From Maribacter dokdonensis DSW-8 (lineage in GTDB: Bacteria > Bacteroidota > Bacteroidia > Flavobacteriales > Flavobacteriaceae): 64,000 bases of DNA. The notes under the pieces are model-generated. The model had not been told where the DNA came from, ran no database searches, and saw only the letters and a program-made list of their open reading frames with translations. A program made the translations under genes and the position numbers. The stretch covers positions 310,001 through 374,000 of the forward strand of contig NZ_LDPE01000001.1 in the NCBI RefSeq assembly GCF_001447995.1, in the 5' to 3' direction. Positions 44,320-53,010 of this stretch are shown in pieces (the stretch's first letter is position 1; each line of letters begins with the position of its first letter).

Positions 44320-45318
44320 TTAGACTTTTACTATCATTTTACCTTTGTTCTTACCATCCATCATATCCAAGAATGCTTGTGGCGTATTATCAAAACCTTC
44401 TACTATTGTTTCTTTATAGGTCAGTTTTTCTTCGCCCAACCATGTAGACAATTGTTTCATTGCCTGTGGAAATTTGTCGGCATAATTAGACACAATGAAC
44501 CCTTGCATTAATGCACTGTTCTTTACCAAGAAAGGCTGTACGGCTACCGCCATGGGCAATTCGGTTTTATTGTAGACCGATATAGCCCCACAGATAATAA
44601 TACGGGCAAACTGATTTATATTGAATAATACCGCATCAGATATTGGTCCGCCAACATTATCAAAGTAGACATCCACTCCGTTTGGTGCTGCTTCTTTAAT
44701 AGCAGCTTTCATATCTTTGGTTGTTTTGTAATTGATACCGTGATCAAAACCGAATTCTGATTTCAGCATATCAATTTTTTCATCAGTTCCAGCGATACCG
44801 ATGACATTTAAACCAAGAATTTTACCGATCTGTCCTACAACACTACCCACAGCACCCGCAGCACCAGATACTACCAAGGTTTCACCTTTTTTAGGCTTCC
44901 CAATTTCATGAAGGCCTAAATAGGCGGTCAATCCGGTCATACCGACAATACCTAAAAAGGCACTTAATGGTGCTTTGCTTTTATCTATTTTCTGCAAGCC
45001 TTCGCCTGTAGAAATTTGCTTCTCTTTCCATTGTAATAGACCTGAAACAAAATCTCCTTTTTGGAAATTACCATTTTTAGATTCCAACACTTCTGCTACA
45101 ATACCGGAACTTATAGGTTCTCCCACTTTAAATGGAGGAACGTATGATTTTGCATCGCTCATTCTACCGCGTAAATAGGGGTCAACGGATATATATTTCG
45201 ACTCTAATAAAAGCTCACCGTCAGAGACCTTTAATTCATTGTCCAATTCTTTAAATTCAAAATCGGAAAGGGTAGGGGTTCCTACCGGACGTTGTTTTAA
45301 ATTAATTGACTTATTCAT
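44320..45318 (-). CDS. CurA-like NADPH-dependent alkenal/enone reductase
   Basis: A 332-residue zinc-free medium-chain reductase. The nucleotide-binding motif is SGAAGAVGSVVGQIGK; upstream are VDPYLRGRM and SGIVAEVLESK, both typical of the CurA/leukotriene B4 dehydrogenase group. It reduces alpha,beta-unsaturated ketones and aldehydes using NADPH. The last block DYFDNVGG-like (VDVYFDNVGG) is also diagnostic. It is one of three medium-chain reductases in this region. Its upstream region holds several nested inverted repeats and a minus-strand -7 box. Confidence 0.9.
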   Translation of the reverse strand: MNKSINLKQRPVGTPTLSDFEFKELDNELKVSDGELLLESKYISVDPYLRGRMSDAKSYVPPFKVGEPISSGIVAEVLESKNGNFQKGDFVSGLLQWKEKQISTGEGLQKIDKSKAPLSAFLGIVGMTGLTAYLGLHEIGKPKKGETLVVSGAAGAVGSVVGQIGKILGLNVIGIAGTDEKIDMLKSEFGFDHGINYKTTKDMKAAIKEAAPNGVDVYFDNVGGPISDAVLFNINQFARIIICGAISVYNKTELPMAVAVQPFLVKNSALMQGFIVSNYADKFPQAMKQLSTWLGEEKLTYKETIVEGFDNTPQAFLDMMDGKNKGKMIVKV

Positions 45319-45351
45319 AAGTTATCTTTTAAATTATATAATAATTCTACA

Positions 45352-45409
45352 ACTGGAACGCTGGTCTATACCGTTTTAAAAAGTGCATTTACTCACTTAG
45401 AATTCCAGT
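45352..45409. promoter_or_regulatory. Structured leader of the curA-like gene
   Basis: Nested inverted arms ACTGGAA (45352-45358) with TTCCAGT (45403-45409), and AAGTG (45381-45385) with CACTT (45394-45398). They lie between the inferred start of transcription and the start codon on the minus strand and could fold in the RNA. Confidence 0.4.
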
Positions 45410-45429
45410 GTATTTTTCGCTATTTCTAA

Positions 45430-45502
45430 CTACAGTTCAAAGGTATTCAAAAAAAGAATGAATATTCATTTATTAACAAAGCTTTAAAAAATTGAACTGT
45501 AG
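45430..45502. promoter_or_regulatory. Promoter and palindromes upstream of the curA-like gene
   Basis: Eleven-base inverted arms CTACAGTTCAA (45430-45440) and TTGAACTGTAG (45492-45502) surround a perfect 14-base palindrome AATGAATATTCATT (45457-45470) at nearly the same centre. The minus-strand box TACCTTTG (45438-45445) overlaps the left arm, so a bound protein would cover the promoter. Confidence 0.55.
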
Positions 45503-45510
45503 AACAGGTA

Positions 45511-45541
45511 TAAAAAAAGCACCATTTAGGTGCTTTTAAAA
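45511..45541 (-). terminator. Terminator of the aldehyde dehydrogenase gene
   Basis: The arms AAAAGCACC (45515-45523) and GGTGCTTTT (45529-45537) form a 9-bp stem with a five-base loop. On the minus strand a run of seven T follows, just after the stop of the dehydrogenase gene. Confidence 0.88.
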
Positions 45542-45549
45542 CTTAATTA

Positions 45550-46944
45550 TTATTCCATGATCATTATAGATTTCACATTTACGAATTCCTTCATTCCAAA
45601 TCCGCCATGTTCTCTACCATATCCTGAATCTTTCACTCCACCAAATGGCATACTTGGTTCTGCCAGACCAAATGAGTTTATAAATACCATACCGGTGTCA
45701 AAATGTTTTTCAGCAAGTTCTGTCGCCTTCTTTATATCTTTAGAAAATATACCACCACCTAAGCCAAATCTACTGTCATTGGCTATACGCATGGCATCTT
45801 CATTATCTTTCGCTTTAATTAATGAAGCCACAGGTCCGAACAACTCATCATCATACGCTGGTTGCCCCGGCGTAACATTGGCAAGTACCGTTGCAGGGTA
45901 GAAGTAACCCTCACCGTCTGGTATTTTTCCTCCACATAATACATTGGCTCCTTTCTCTACACTTTCTTGTACTTGTTCGTGAATTTTCTCTCTAAGATCT
46001 TCACGAGCCATTGGTCCCAACTCGGTATCCTCATTCTTTGGGTCTCCTACTTTTAAGGCATCCATGGCTTTTACGAATTTTTCCTTGAATTCATCATATA
46101 CCTTCTCGGTAGCTATGAATCGTTTGGCAGCAATACAGGTTTCCCCATTGTTATAAATACGTCCCATGACACTCTTTTCTACCGCTACATCTATATCTGC
46201 ATCATCCAGTACCAAATAAGCATCGTTACTACCTAATTCCAAAACCGTTTTCTTTAGTTGGGCACCTGCTTTTTCTCCAATTTTCTCACCTGCCACTGGA
46301 CTTCCGGTCAGGGTAACACCTCTAACCAAATCATTTTCGATTATGGCATTCGATTGGTCATGTTCTATAACCAGGACATTGAAAAGATGTGCTGGCAAAC
46401 CAGCCGTATCAAAAATGGTCTTCAATAATTTAGCAGTACCGGTTACGTTAGATGCATGTTTCAGTAAAATACTATTACCTGCCATTAGGTTTACAATAGT
46501 ATATCGCAATACTTGATAACTAGGGTAATTCCAAGGCTGTATACCGTAAATAATTCCCATAGGGGAATAGGTGATAATTCCTTTTCCTCCATTTGATAGT
46601 TCACGCTCTTCATTCTTTAAAAACTCTGGTGCGTGTTCTGCAGAGTACTCACATATTGCAGTACATAAGTCGACCTCTTGATTACTTTGCTTAAGTAATT
46701 TTCCCATTTCATCGGTCATTAACTCCGCAAGTTCTTTCTTATAATTTTGAAGCTCCTTACCAATTGCTTTTATGATTTCACCACGTTCTTCAACGCTTTT
46801 CATCTTCCATTTTAGAAAAGCCTTATGAGATTGTTGAATGCTTTCTTCAACTTGGTCATCGGTCATGTATGCATGAGATGCTATTTCTTTTCCCGTTGTG
46901 GGGTTAATTGTTTTAAATGTATCTTGTTTTGTTGTCGTAGACAT
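45550..46944 (-). CDS. Aldehyde dehydrogenase, succinate-semialdehyde type
   Basis: A 464-residue NAD(P)-dependent aldehyde dehydrogenase. The cofactor region is PWNYPSYQVLRY, the general base Glu 246 lies in VLELGSNDAYLVL, and the nucleophile Cys 270 in NNGETCIAAKRF. The length and C-terminal end (PFGGVKDSGYGREHGGFG) fit the succinate-semialdehyde dehydrogenase group (GabD/YneI). In this setting it may oxidise toxic aldehydes in general. It has its own terminator, and a 13-base palindrome lies just upstream of its start. Confidence 0.93.
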   Translation of the reverse strand: MSTTTKQDTFKTINPTTGKEIASHAYMTDDQVEESIQQSHKAFLKWKMKSVEERGEIIKAIGKELQNYKKELAELMTDEMGKLLKQSNQEVDLCTAICEYSAEHAPEFLKNEERELSNGGKGIITYSPMGIIYGIQPWNYPSYQVLRYTIVNLMAGNSILLKHASNVTGTAKLLKTIFDTAGLPAHLFNVLVIEHDQSNAIIENDLVRGVTLTGSPVAGEKIGEKAGAQLKKTVLELGSNDAYLVLDDADIDVAVEKSVMGRIYNNGETCIAAKRFIATEKVYDEFKEKFVKAMDALKVGDPKNEDTELGPMAREDLREKIHEQVQESVEKGANVLCGGKIPDGEGYFYPATVLANVTPGQPAYDDELFGPVASLIKAKDNEDAMRIANDSRFGLGGGIFSKDIKKATELAEKHFDTGMVFINSFGLAEPSMPFGGVKDSGYGREHGGFGMKEFVNVKSIMIME

Positions 46945-46962
46945 AATGTTATTTTTAAGTTA

Positions 46963-46975
46963 CTCGATAATCGAG
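46963..46975. promoter_or_regulatory. Palindrome upstream of the aldehyde dehydrogenase
   Basis: CTCGAT-A-ATCGAG (46963-46975) is a perfect 13-base palindrome centred 25 bases upstream of the start codon. It is a plausible repressor site; which protein binds it is unknown. Confidence 0.45.
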
Positions 46976-47028
46976 GTTTTAATACTTCATTGATTAAGCG
47001 GAAATATTAATTTGTTTTCAATTCATAG

Positions 47029-47048
47029 CTTTGGGGCTTACCCCAGAG
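47029..47048. other. GC-rich hairpin after the SDR gene
   Basis: CTTTGGGG (47029-47036) and CCCCAGAG (47041-47048) form an 8-bp stem with one G-T pair and a CTTA loop, starting six bases after the SDR stop on the minus strand. No T-run follows. Read on the minus strand it resembles the 5' hairpin of the 87-nt repeat. Confidence 0.5.
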
Positions 47049-47053
47049 ATTGT

Positions 47054-47794
47054 TTACTGTTGCTCGCTTGGCACTAAATAAACATCGTTGATATTTACTC
47101 TAGCTGGCTGAGTTAACACGTAATAAATGGAATTTGCAATATCCTCCGCCTCAAGCGTTTCCATTTTTTGCATTTCCTTCATCTTATCTTTAATATCCTC
47201 ATCGGTTATCGTGCTGGTTAAATTTGTAGCCACCGCACCAGGTTCTATAGAGGTAATGTTGATACCATATTTTGGTGCCAATTCTTGGCGCAAACCTTCC
47301 GAAAACATTTTCACTGCAGATTTCGTTGCACAATACACCGCTCCACCAGGAAAATACCTGTTGGCGGCCATAGACGATATATTTATGATATTACCGCCTT
47401 TATTTTCTTTCAATGCAGGTAGCACTGCCGCAACACCATTTAATACACCTTTAATGTTAACATCCACCATTTTATTCCATTCGTCTGTCTTCAATTTTTC
47501 AACAAACGATAACGGCATTAAACCTGCATTGTTGACCAATCCTGTAATTTTACCGTATTCTCTCTTTGTTTTGGAAACGACCTTTTCAAAATCTTCTTTT
47601 TTAGTTACATCTCCGGTAACCACAAGAGCTTCTCCACCTTTTTTGGTGATGTCTGATTTTAAATCGTTCAATTCATCTTCACTACGTGCCATTAAAACTA
47701 CTTTAGCTCCATTATCCGCTAATTTCATTGCTGTAGCTCTACCAATACCACTAGATGCTCCTGTTATAATAATTACTTTATCTTCTATTTTCAT
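47054..47794 (-). CDS. Short-chain dehydrogenase/reductase (classical SDR)
   Basis: A 246-residue NADP-type SDR. The cofactor motif is TGASSGIG (11-18), with LMARSEDEL as the second strand; NNAG and the catalytic YCATKSA follow. The C-terminal part matches YdfG-like serine/3-hydroxy-acid or 'SDR family oxidoreductase' proteins common in Bacteroidota. The substrate is open. It diverges from the racemase gene, and paired repeats lie in the shared upstream region. Confidence 0.93.
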   Translation of the reverse strand: MKIEDKVIIITGASSGIGRATAMKLADNGAKVVLMARSEDELNDLKSDITKKGGEALVVTGDVTKKEDFEKVVSKTKREYGKITGLVNNAGLMPLSFVEKLKTDEWNKMVDVNIKGVLNGVAAVLPALKENKGGNIINISSMAANRYFPGGAVYCATKSAVKMFSEGLRQELAPKYGINITSIEPGAVATNLTSTITDEDIKDKMKEMQKMETLEAEDIANSIYYVLTQPARVNINDVYLVPSEQQ

Positions 47795-47834
47795 TACGTT
47801 TTAATTTGATTTAAGCACAAGATAGGAGCAGTTT

Positions 47835-47870
47835 TTGAGTTCTATTGACCAGATGAACTCAACTATTGAC
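47835..47870. promoter_or_regulatory. AraC-like paired sites upstream of the SDR gene
   Basis: CTATTGAC occurs at 47842-47849 and again at 47863-47870, exactly 21 bases apart, two helical turns. An inverted pair TTGAGTTC (47835-47842) and GAACTCAA (47855-47862) overlaps them. AraC-type dimers bind direct repeats of about this spacing; the AraC gene at 48787 is a candidate. Confidence 0.5.
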
Positions 47871-48034
47871 GTATATAGTTTTACGATACTTCTTTATTGA
47901 TTTAAGTCAAAAAAAACCTGCTATTTAGAGTGTTAAAAAGGATACTGAAGAAATTATAGATTTATTAAGACCATTACTTATTTAAATGCCATTAATTTGA
48001 CGCCTTATTTCTTTTTCTAAATAAAGGTAGAGTT

Positions 48035-48790
48035 ATGATGACAAACAAAATGATAGGCATTGTGGGTGGTGTTGGTAGTTATGCGGGCATAGATTTAATT
48101 AAAAAAGTCTACGACCTTACGGAAGCCACATCTGATCAAGAACATTTACCGGTATCTATGCTATCTGTACCTCATAAAATTATTGATCGTACCAAATTTT
48201 TATTGGGTGAGACCGATGTGAACCCTGGCATTGCCATTTCTGAAATCATAGCTTCGTTGATTGCTAGTGGAGCCGGTATTATTGGTATTCCCTGCAACAC
48301 CGCGCATGCCAAGCCTATTTTAAGTTTCATTGAAAAGAGCATTCCTGAATCCTGTATTTTGGTAAACTTAATTGAGGAAGTTGGTAAATATATTTCGGAA
48401 AAACATCCAGAAATTACTAGGGTAGGTGTATTGGGAACTACTGGTACAATTTTGGCGAAAGTATATCCTGAAGTACTGTCAAAATACGGTATTGAGGTAA
48501 TACAACCTTCTGAAGATATTCAAGATTTATTTGTGCATCCGTCAATTTATGATACTAGTTATGGTATAAAGGCTTTCTCTAATCCTGTTCATCAAAAGGC
48601 AAAAGAAAATTTGAGTATGGCAGCCACATATTTATCTAGAAAAGGTGCCCAAGCGGTAATATTAGGTTGTACCGAAATTCCATTAGCTATTCAATATGAA
48701 AAAATAGAAAACAGTTTAATTATTGATGCCACTACGGTATTGGCAAGTGCCCTTATCAGAGAATCTAAAAAAATGGAACAATTAGTTTAA
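48035..48790 (+). CDS. Aspartate/glutamate racemase family protein
   Basis: A 251-residue cofactor-independent racemase. The two catalytic cysteines are present: Cys 87 in GIPCNTAHAKP and Cys 212 in LGCTEIPLA. It begins with the usual IGIVGGVGSYAGID. Such enzymes interconvert L- and D-aspartate or broader amino acids. I kept the ATG at 48035; a second in-frame ATG follows directly. The gene converges on the AraC gene at 48787 with a four-base overlap and no terminator between them. Confidence 0.92.
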   Translation: MMTNKMIGIVGGVGSYAGIDLIKKVYDLTEATSDQEHLPVSMLSVPHKIIDRTKFLLGETDVNPGIAISEIIASLIASGAGIIGIPCNTAHAKPILSFIEKSIPESCILVNLIEEVGKYISEKHPEITRVGVLGTTGTILAKVYPEVLSKYGIEVIQPSEDIQDLFVHPSIYDTSYGIKAFSNPVHQKAKENLSMAATYLSRKGAQAVILGCTEIPLAIQYEKIENSLIIDATTVLASALIRESKKMEQLV

Positions 48791-49683
48791 GTATGCATAG
48801 CAGGCATACAAGTTGCTCTTTTCAATAACATATATTCGCCTTTAATTTTAAAATCCCGAATAGATGAGCCTGTGTAACGTTTAAAGGTTTTTGAAAGATG
48901 ACTTACATCTGTAAAACCTAAATCATCTGCTATTTGGGTAAGGGTAAAGTCTGAATTTAAGAGGCGAATTTCAACCAATTTCAATTTTGCCTTTATTATA
49001 TATTCACGTAAAGACATACTTACTTGTTTTTTAAAATATTCACTTACATAGGTGGGCGACATGTTAAATACCTTGGCTAAATTTTCGACCTTTAATAATT
49101 CTGTCTTATCGATATGGGTATTAATATAGGTGAGCATTTTAGTGATGCGATCATCAACTTGGTTCTTTGGTAATTCAAAATAATTGCTCTTTTTAATATT
49201 GCGAATCAAAATTTCTAAAATACTCGTCATTAAACTAGTGACCAAGTTTATAGATTCTTCTCCATAATTTCTAGACTCTTGAAGAATCATACCTATTAAA
49301 TTTTCTAGATAGTTACGATCCATTTCGTTCTTAATGATATCGCCTGGCAATTGATTGTAGTTAGATAGTATGTACGACGCTTCTTTAAACCATTCATTTC
49401 TATCAATGGTTATCCTATTCGCATTTTTAAAAAACGAATCGGTTAACTTTAAAAAAATAAAACGTGTAGGTTTTTCTATGGTAAAAGAATGGCACTTTAA
49501 GGGTGGTAACAAAAACATACTATTTTTACTATAGTTATAGTCATTATAGTTTATGCACTGCGTACCTTCACCTTCTTTAATTAAAACCAGTTCAAAAAAA
49601 TTGTTCTTCACCGGGCGTTGCTTCCAGCTAGTCAATTCAATTTCTTGTATTTCAAAAGGTTTATGTGCTTCTAATACCTGCAT
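48787..49683 (-). CDS. AraC-family transcription regulator
   Basis: A 298-residue regulator. An N-terminal cupin-like sensing domain (about 5-150) includes FFELVLIKEGEGTQCINY and PLKCHSFTI. The C-terminal AraC domain (about 195-290) has two helix-turn-helices (LAKVFNMSPTYVSEYFKKQ and IADDLGFTDVSHLSKTFKRY). I chose the ATG at 49681-49683; a longer frame to 49764 adds a hydrophobic stretch unlike the family. It is a close paralogue of the AraC protein at 54669. It diverges from the ABM gene at 49870 and may control it and the SDR at 47054. Confidence 0.92.
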   Translation of the reverse strand: MQVLEAHKPFEIQEIELTSWKQRPVKNNFFELVLIKEGEGTQCINYNDYNYSKNSMFLLPPLKCHSFTIEKPTRFIFLKLTDSFFKNANRITIDRNEWFKEASYILSNYNQLPGDIIKNEMDRNYLENLIGMILQESRNYGEESINLVTSLMTSILEILIRNIKKSNYFELPKNQVDDRITKMLTYINTHIDKTELLKVENLAKVFNMSPTYVSEYFKKQVSMSLREYIIKAKLKLVEIRLLNSDFTLTQIADDLGFTDVSHLSKTFKRYTGSSIRDFKIKGEYMLLKRATCMPAMHT

Positions 49684-49869
49684 TTTACGAACATTTGGAT
49701 GGAAAATTACAAAATAAGTATAAAATTGAATACAAAACATCAAAAACAACCTTAAAAAATACATGTTACATTTATCTCACTTACCTTTTATTTAAAAGCT
49801 GAAGTTTATTTTACTTAGTTTTAGTTTTTATTTTTCCTATTTTCAAATCATTTAATTAGAAACATTTTC

Positions 49870-50169
49870 ATGAAGAAATCTTATTTAACCCTAGTAGTAC
49901 ATATTTTAGTAAAAGAAGCATATAGAGAAGAAATAAAAGCTGAATTACTAAAGCTTATTAGTCCTACAAGAGGCGAAGAAGGTTGTATTGCTTATGATTT
50001 ACACCAAGATAATGACAACCCAAACCTATTCCTATTTCATGAAAAATGGGTAAATCAAGAATATTTAACCAAACATTCTCAAAGTGACCACATTGCGGCA
50101 TATAGAATTATTTCTAAAGATAAATTAGAGAATGTTACTGCTTACAAAATGACGGAGCTTACCAACTAG
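49870..50169 (+). CDS. ABM-domain (YgiN-like) quinol monooxygenase
   Basis: A 99-residue protein of the antibiotic-biosynthesis-monooxygenase fold, a ferredoxin-like dimeric barrel. Typical blocks are VVHILVKEAYREEIKAELL, RGEEGCIAYDLHQD and FLFHEKWVNQEYLTKHSQSD with the conserved His. E. coli YgiN acts in a quinone cycle with MdaB. A quinone-type role fits the MdaB/KefF-like gene at 61821 and the reductases nearby. It diverges from the AraC gene. Confidence 0.88.
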   Translation: MKKSYLTLVVHILVKEAYREEIKAELLKLISPTRGEEGCIAYDLHQDNDNPNLFLFHEKWVNQEYLTKHSQSDHIAAYRIISKDKLENVTAYKMTELTN

Positions 50170-50268
50170 ACTAGTAAAAATAAAGGTTTTATATCTAAAA
50201 CATATAATATAAACCACTATTTATATTGGCTTACAGCTTATTTTGGCAATATTTTAATATTTGATTGC

Positions 50269-50341
50269 TCTAAAACCTGTTTTTGTACATACATCACCTT
50301 TTTTTATACTACAACATAGGCTCATTACCTATATATCTTTG
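50269..50341 (+). promoter_or_regulatory. Promoter region of the nitroreductase operon
   Basis: The -7 box TATCTTTG (50334-50341) is a perfect TAnnTTTG, 35 bases before the start codon. No TTG -33 element is seen at the usual distance. Upstream, CTAAAACCT (50270-50278) and a T-rich block ending in ATACTAC (about 50299-50312) match motifs in the promoters at 55552 and 57753. Confidence 0.55.
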
Positions 50342-50376
50342 TCTCAAAATTAAATAACAGACATAAAATATATATA

Positions 50377-51051
50377 ATGAGCACACCTAATATTGCCAAA
50401 GAAGACATCCTAAACGCTTTTAATTACAGACACGCTACTAAGGAATTTGATGCTACAAAGACCATTTCTGATGCCGACATGAAATTCATCTTAGAAACGG
50501 CACATTTATCGCCTAGTTCATTTGGTTTTGAGCCTTGGCATTTTGTGGTCGTACAAGACAAAGAGTTAAGAGAGCTTTTAAAACCGGTTGCTTGGGGCGC
50601 TCCTTTAAAATTAGATACTGCCAGTCACTTTGTTTTAGGTTTGGCTATGAAAGCACCAATGGTAAAACACAATGCGCCTTACATAGAACACATGATGAAA
50701 GAGGTAAAACAAATGCCTGCCGAAGTTATAGAAATGTACTCTAAATTTTATAGGGAATTTCAGGAGCGCGATTTTAACCTGAATACGGATAAAAAGTTAT
50801 TCGATTGGTCTTCTAAGCAAACCTATATTGCATTGGGTAATATGATGACATCAGCGGCACTAACAGGCATAGATTCTTGCCCAATTGAAGGATTTCATCA
50901 GGAAAAAGCAGAGGCTTTATTACAGGAGAAATTTGGAATTGATACCGATAAATACGGACTAGCTTTTATGGCCGCCTTTGGATATAGAAAAGCAGACCCA
51001 GAGTTTCCAAAATCTAGAAGGAATTTTGATGATATCGTAACTTGGAAATAA
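50377..51051 (+). CDS. NfsB-like NAD(P)H nitroreductase
   Basis: A 224-residue FMN enzyme. The FMN-binding Arg lies in FNYRHATKEFD, followed by LSPSSFGFEPWHFVVV, and the second site TGIDSCPIEGF lies in the C-terminal half. Such homodimers reduce nitro compounds, quinones or azo dyes by two electrons. It is the first gene of a five-gene run (nitroreductase, reductase, cupin, TrxR-like protein, AraC) with gaps of 14-56 bases. Confidence 0.93.
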   Translation: MSTPNIAKEDILNAFNYRHATKEFDATKTISDADMKFILETAHLSPSSFGFEPWHFVVVQDKELRELLKPVAWGAPLKLDTASHFVLGLAMKAPMVKHNAPYIEHMMKEVKQMPAEVIEMYSKFYREFQERDFNLNTDKKLFDWSSKQTYIALGNMMTSAALTGIDSCPIEGFHQEKAEALLQEKFGIDTDKYGLAFMAAFGYRKADPEFPKSRRNFDDIVTWK

Positions 51052-51078
51052 GGACAAGTTCATTTAAAAATCACATTT

Positions 51079-52092
51079 ATGAAAGCAATAGGATATAAAG
51101 AAAATCTTCCGGAAACAGATGTTAATTCGCTTCAAGATATAGAAGTAGAAACGCCAAAAGCAACTGGTAGAGATATTTTAGTTGAAGTAAGAGCCATTTC
51201 GGTAAACCCTGTAGATTATAAAATTAGAGCCAATAGACCAGCTCCAGATGGAGAATGGAGTGTTATTGGTTGGGATGCCACAGGTGTTGTTAAGGAAGTA
51301 GGAGAAGATGTATCTCTTTTTAAAGTAGGTGATGAAGTTTGGTATGCTGGTGATTTAAACCGACAAGGTAGTAATGCCCAATATCAGTTGGTTGATGAAC
51401 GTATTGTAGGTAAGAAACCTGCAAGTTTATCATTTGCTGAAGCCGCTGCCTTACCATTAACTACGCTAACGGCTTACGAAATGCTATTTCATAGATTAGA
51501 GGTTTCTAAAGATGATGCCAAAAAATCTATTTTGGTTATTGGTGCTGCTGGTGGCGTGGGTTCTATTTTGGTGCAACTGGCTAAAAAGCTTACAAAATTG
51601 AATATTATTGGTACCGCTTCTAGAGAAGAAACTACTTCTTGGTTAAAAGAATTGGGTGCAGATACGGTAATTAATCACAGAAATAAGCTTAGTGATGAAT
51701 TTGTAAAATACCACTTGCCAGCACCTGAATACGTAGTGAGTTTAAATGCCACGGAACATCACGTGGATGAAATTGCTAAACTGATTAAACCACAGGGGAA
51801 ATTTGGATTTATAGATGACCCAAAATCATTAAACGTGATGCCTTTTAAGGGTAAAGCGGTATCTACACACATTGAGTTAATGTTTACACGCTCTATGTTC
51901 CAAACCGATGATATTATAGAGCAACATAATATCTTAAACGAAGTTTCTGAGCTTATAGACAACGGAACAGTAAGAACCACTTTGGGAGAAAACTTCGGGA
52001 CTATAAATGCTGAAAATCTTAGAAAAGCACACGCTTTTTTAGAGACCGGAAAAGCAAAAGGCAAAATTGTTTTAGAAGGATTTCAAGATTAA
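51079..52092 (+). CDS. Medium-chain reductase, zinc-free (quinone oxidoreductase-like)
   Basis: A 337-residue medium-chain oxidoreductase. It has the GroES-like start (VEVRAISVNPVDYKIR), GWDATGVVKEVGEDV, and the NADPH motif VIGAAGGVGSILVQLAK. The structural zinc cysteines are absent, as in the 'zinc-binding alcohol dehydrogenase family' ZADH2/quinone-reductase branch. The substrate is probably a quinone or an enone. It follows the nitroreductase by 27 bases and precedes the cupin gene by 22 bases. Confidence 0.9.
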   Translation: MKAIGYKENLPETDVNSLQDIEVETPKATGRDILVEVRAISVNPVDYKIRANRPAPDGEWSVIGWDATGVVKEVGEDVSLFKVGDEVWYAGDLNRQGSNAQYQLVDERIVGKKPASLSFAEAAALPLTTLTAYEMLFHRLEVSKDDAKKSILVIGAAGGVGSILVQLAKKLTKLNIIGTASREETTSWLKELGADTVINHRNKLSDEFVKYHLPAPEYVVSLNATEHHVDEIAKLIKPQGKFGFIDDPKSLNVMPFKGKAVSTHIELMFTRSMFQTDDIIEQHNILNEVSELIDNGTVRTTLGENFGTINAENLRKAHAFLETGKAKGKIVLEGFQD

Positions 52093-52114
52093 CTATTTAG
52101 ATACTGAAAATAAA

Positions 52115-52954
52115 ATGAAAAATATATTATCAATTTTAGCTGTAGCGGCTGTATTTGCAAGTAACAAGATAACTGCACAAACACCAACAACAGACGACAT
52201 TAAGTCTGTAAATGAAGTGGTAACCGCAGATAATGTAGAGTGGGGTTGGTTAAACCCTTTGCGAGGCGATAAAAGTCCGGCTGCACGAGAACTTTGGGGC
52301 GACAGAACCAAAAACGAACCAGCGGGATTTTTGGTGAAATTCAAAAAAGGATTTTCATCACCACCACATATTCACAATATAACCTATAGAGGTGTAGTAA
52401 TTAAGGGATTGTTACATAATGATGATGAGAATGCCGAGAAACAATGCCTGCCAGCAGGTTCTTATTGGCAACAGCCAGCGGGAGAAGCGCATATTACCGC
52501 TGCTGACGGTGAAGAAAATTTAGCTTTTTTAGACATTCAAGAAGGTCCGTATTTGGTAAAACCAACATCAGAAGCTTTTGATAATGGCGAAAGACCTGTA
52601 AATGTTGATAAAACAAACTTGGTTTGGTTAAATGCTAACGACATCCAATGGGTTTCTGAAAAGAGCAATGTAGAAACTGCATTTTTATGGGGAAGTCACG
52701 AAAAAAATCAGCTACGTGCCGCACTTTTAAAATTGCCAGCTGGTTTTAATGGAAAGATTAAAAACTTAAGTCCTAATTTTAGAGCAGTGGTCATTTCTGG
52801 TGAAGTAACACATCAGTTTTCTAAAAAAGATACTAAAAATGAGTTGCAGCCCGGTTCTTATTTTGGAGCTGAAGAAAATGCAACTTCAATCATTTCCACA
52901 GCTAAAGAAACAGTTATCTACATTAGAAGTAATGGAGATTATGAGGTAAAATAG
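52115..52954 (+). CDS. Exported cupin (DUF4437) protein
   Basis: A 279-residue protein with a signal peptide (ILSILAVAAVFASNKITAQ). The mature part has two cupin-like halves: GFSSPPHIHNITYRGVVIKG with its metal-binding His pair, and a second half RAVVISGEVTHQFSKKD. This matches DUF4437 (ChrR-like cupins). It is unusual that one exported protein sits in an otherwise cytosolic operon. It could sense or detoxify the same compound in the periplasm. Confidence 0.82.
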   Translation: MKNILSILAVAAVFASNKITAQTPTTDDIKSVNEVVTADNVEWGWLNPLRGDKSPAARELWGDRTKNEPAGFLVKFKKGFSSPPHIHNITYRGVVIKGLLHNDDENAEKQCLPAGSYWQQPAGEAHITAADGEENLAFLDIQEGPYLVKPTSEAFDNGERPVNVDKTNLVWLNANDIQWVSEKSNVETAFLWGSHEKNQLRAALLKLPAGFNGKIKNLSPNFRAVVISGEVTHQFSKKDTKNELQPGSYFGAEENATSIISTAKETVIYIRSNGDYEVK

Positions 52955-53010
52955 ATTACAAACATTATCTTATGTTCAAGGTTATCACTATCTAAACAAT
53001 CAAACCAATT

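Noticed and set aside
47127..47804. A 225-codon open frame on the plus strand
   Set aside because: It is exactly antisense to the classical SDR gene at 47054-47794, whose motifs are clear; its own protein is Ser/Ile-rich with no family.
49684..49764. N-terminal extension of the AraC gene at 48787
   Set aside because: The 27 extra residues are hydrophobic and unlike any AraC start; the ATG at 49681-49683 begins a normal protein.
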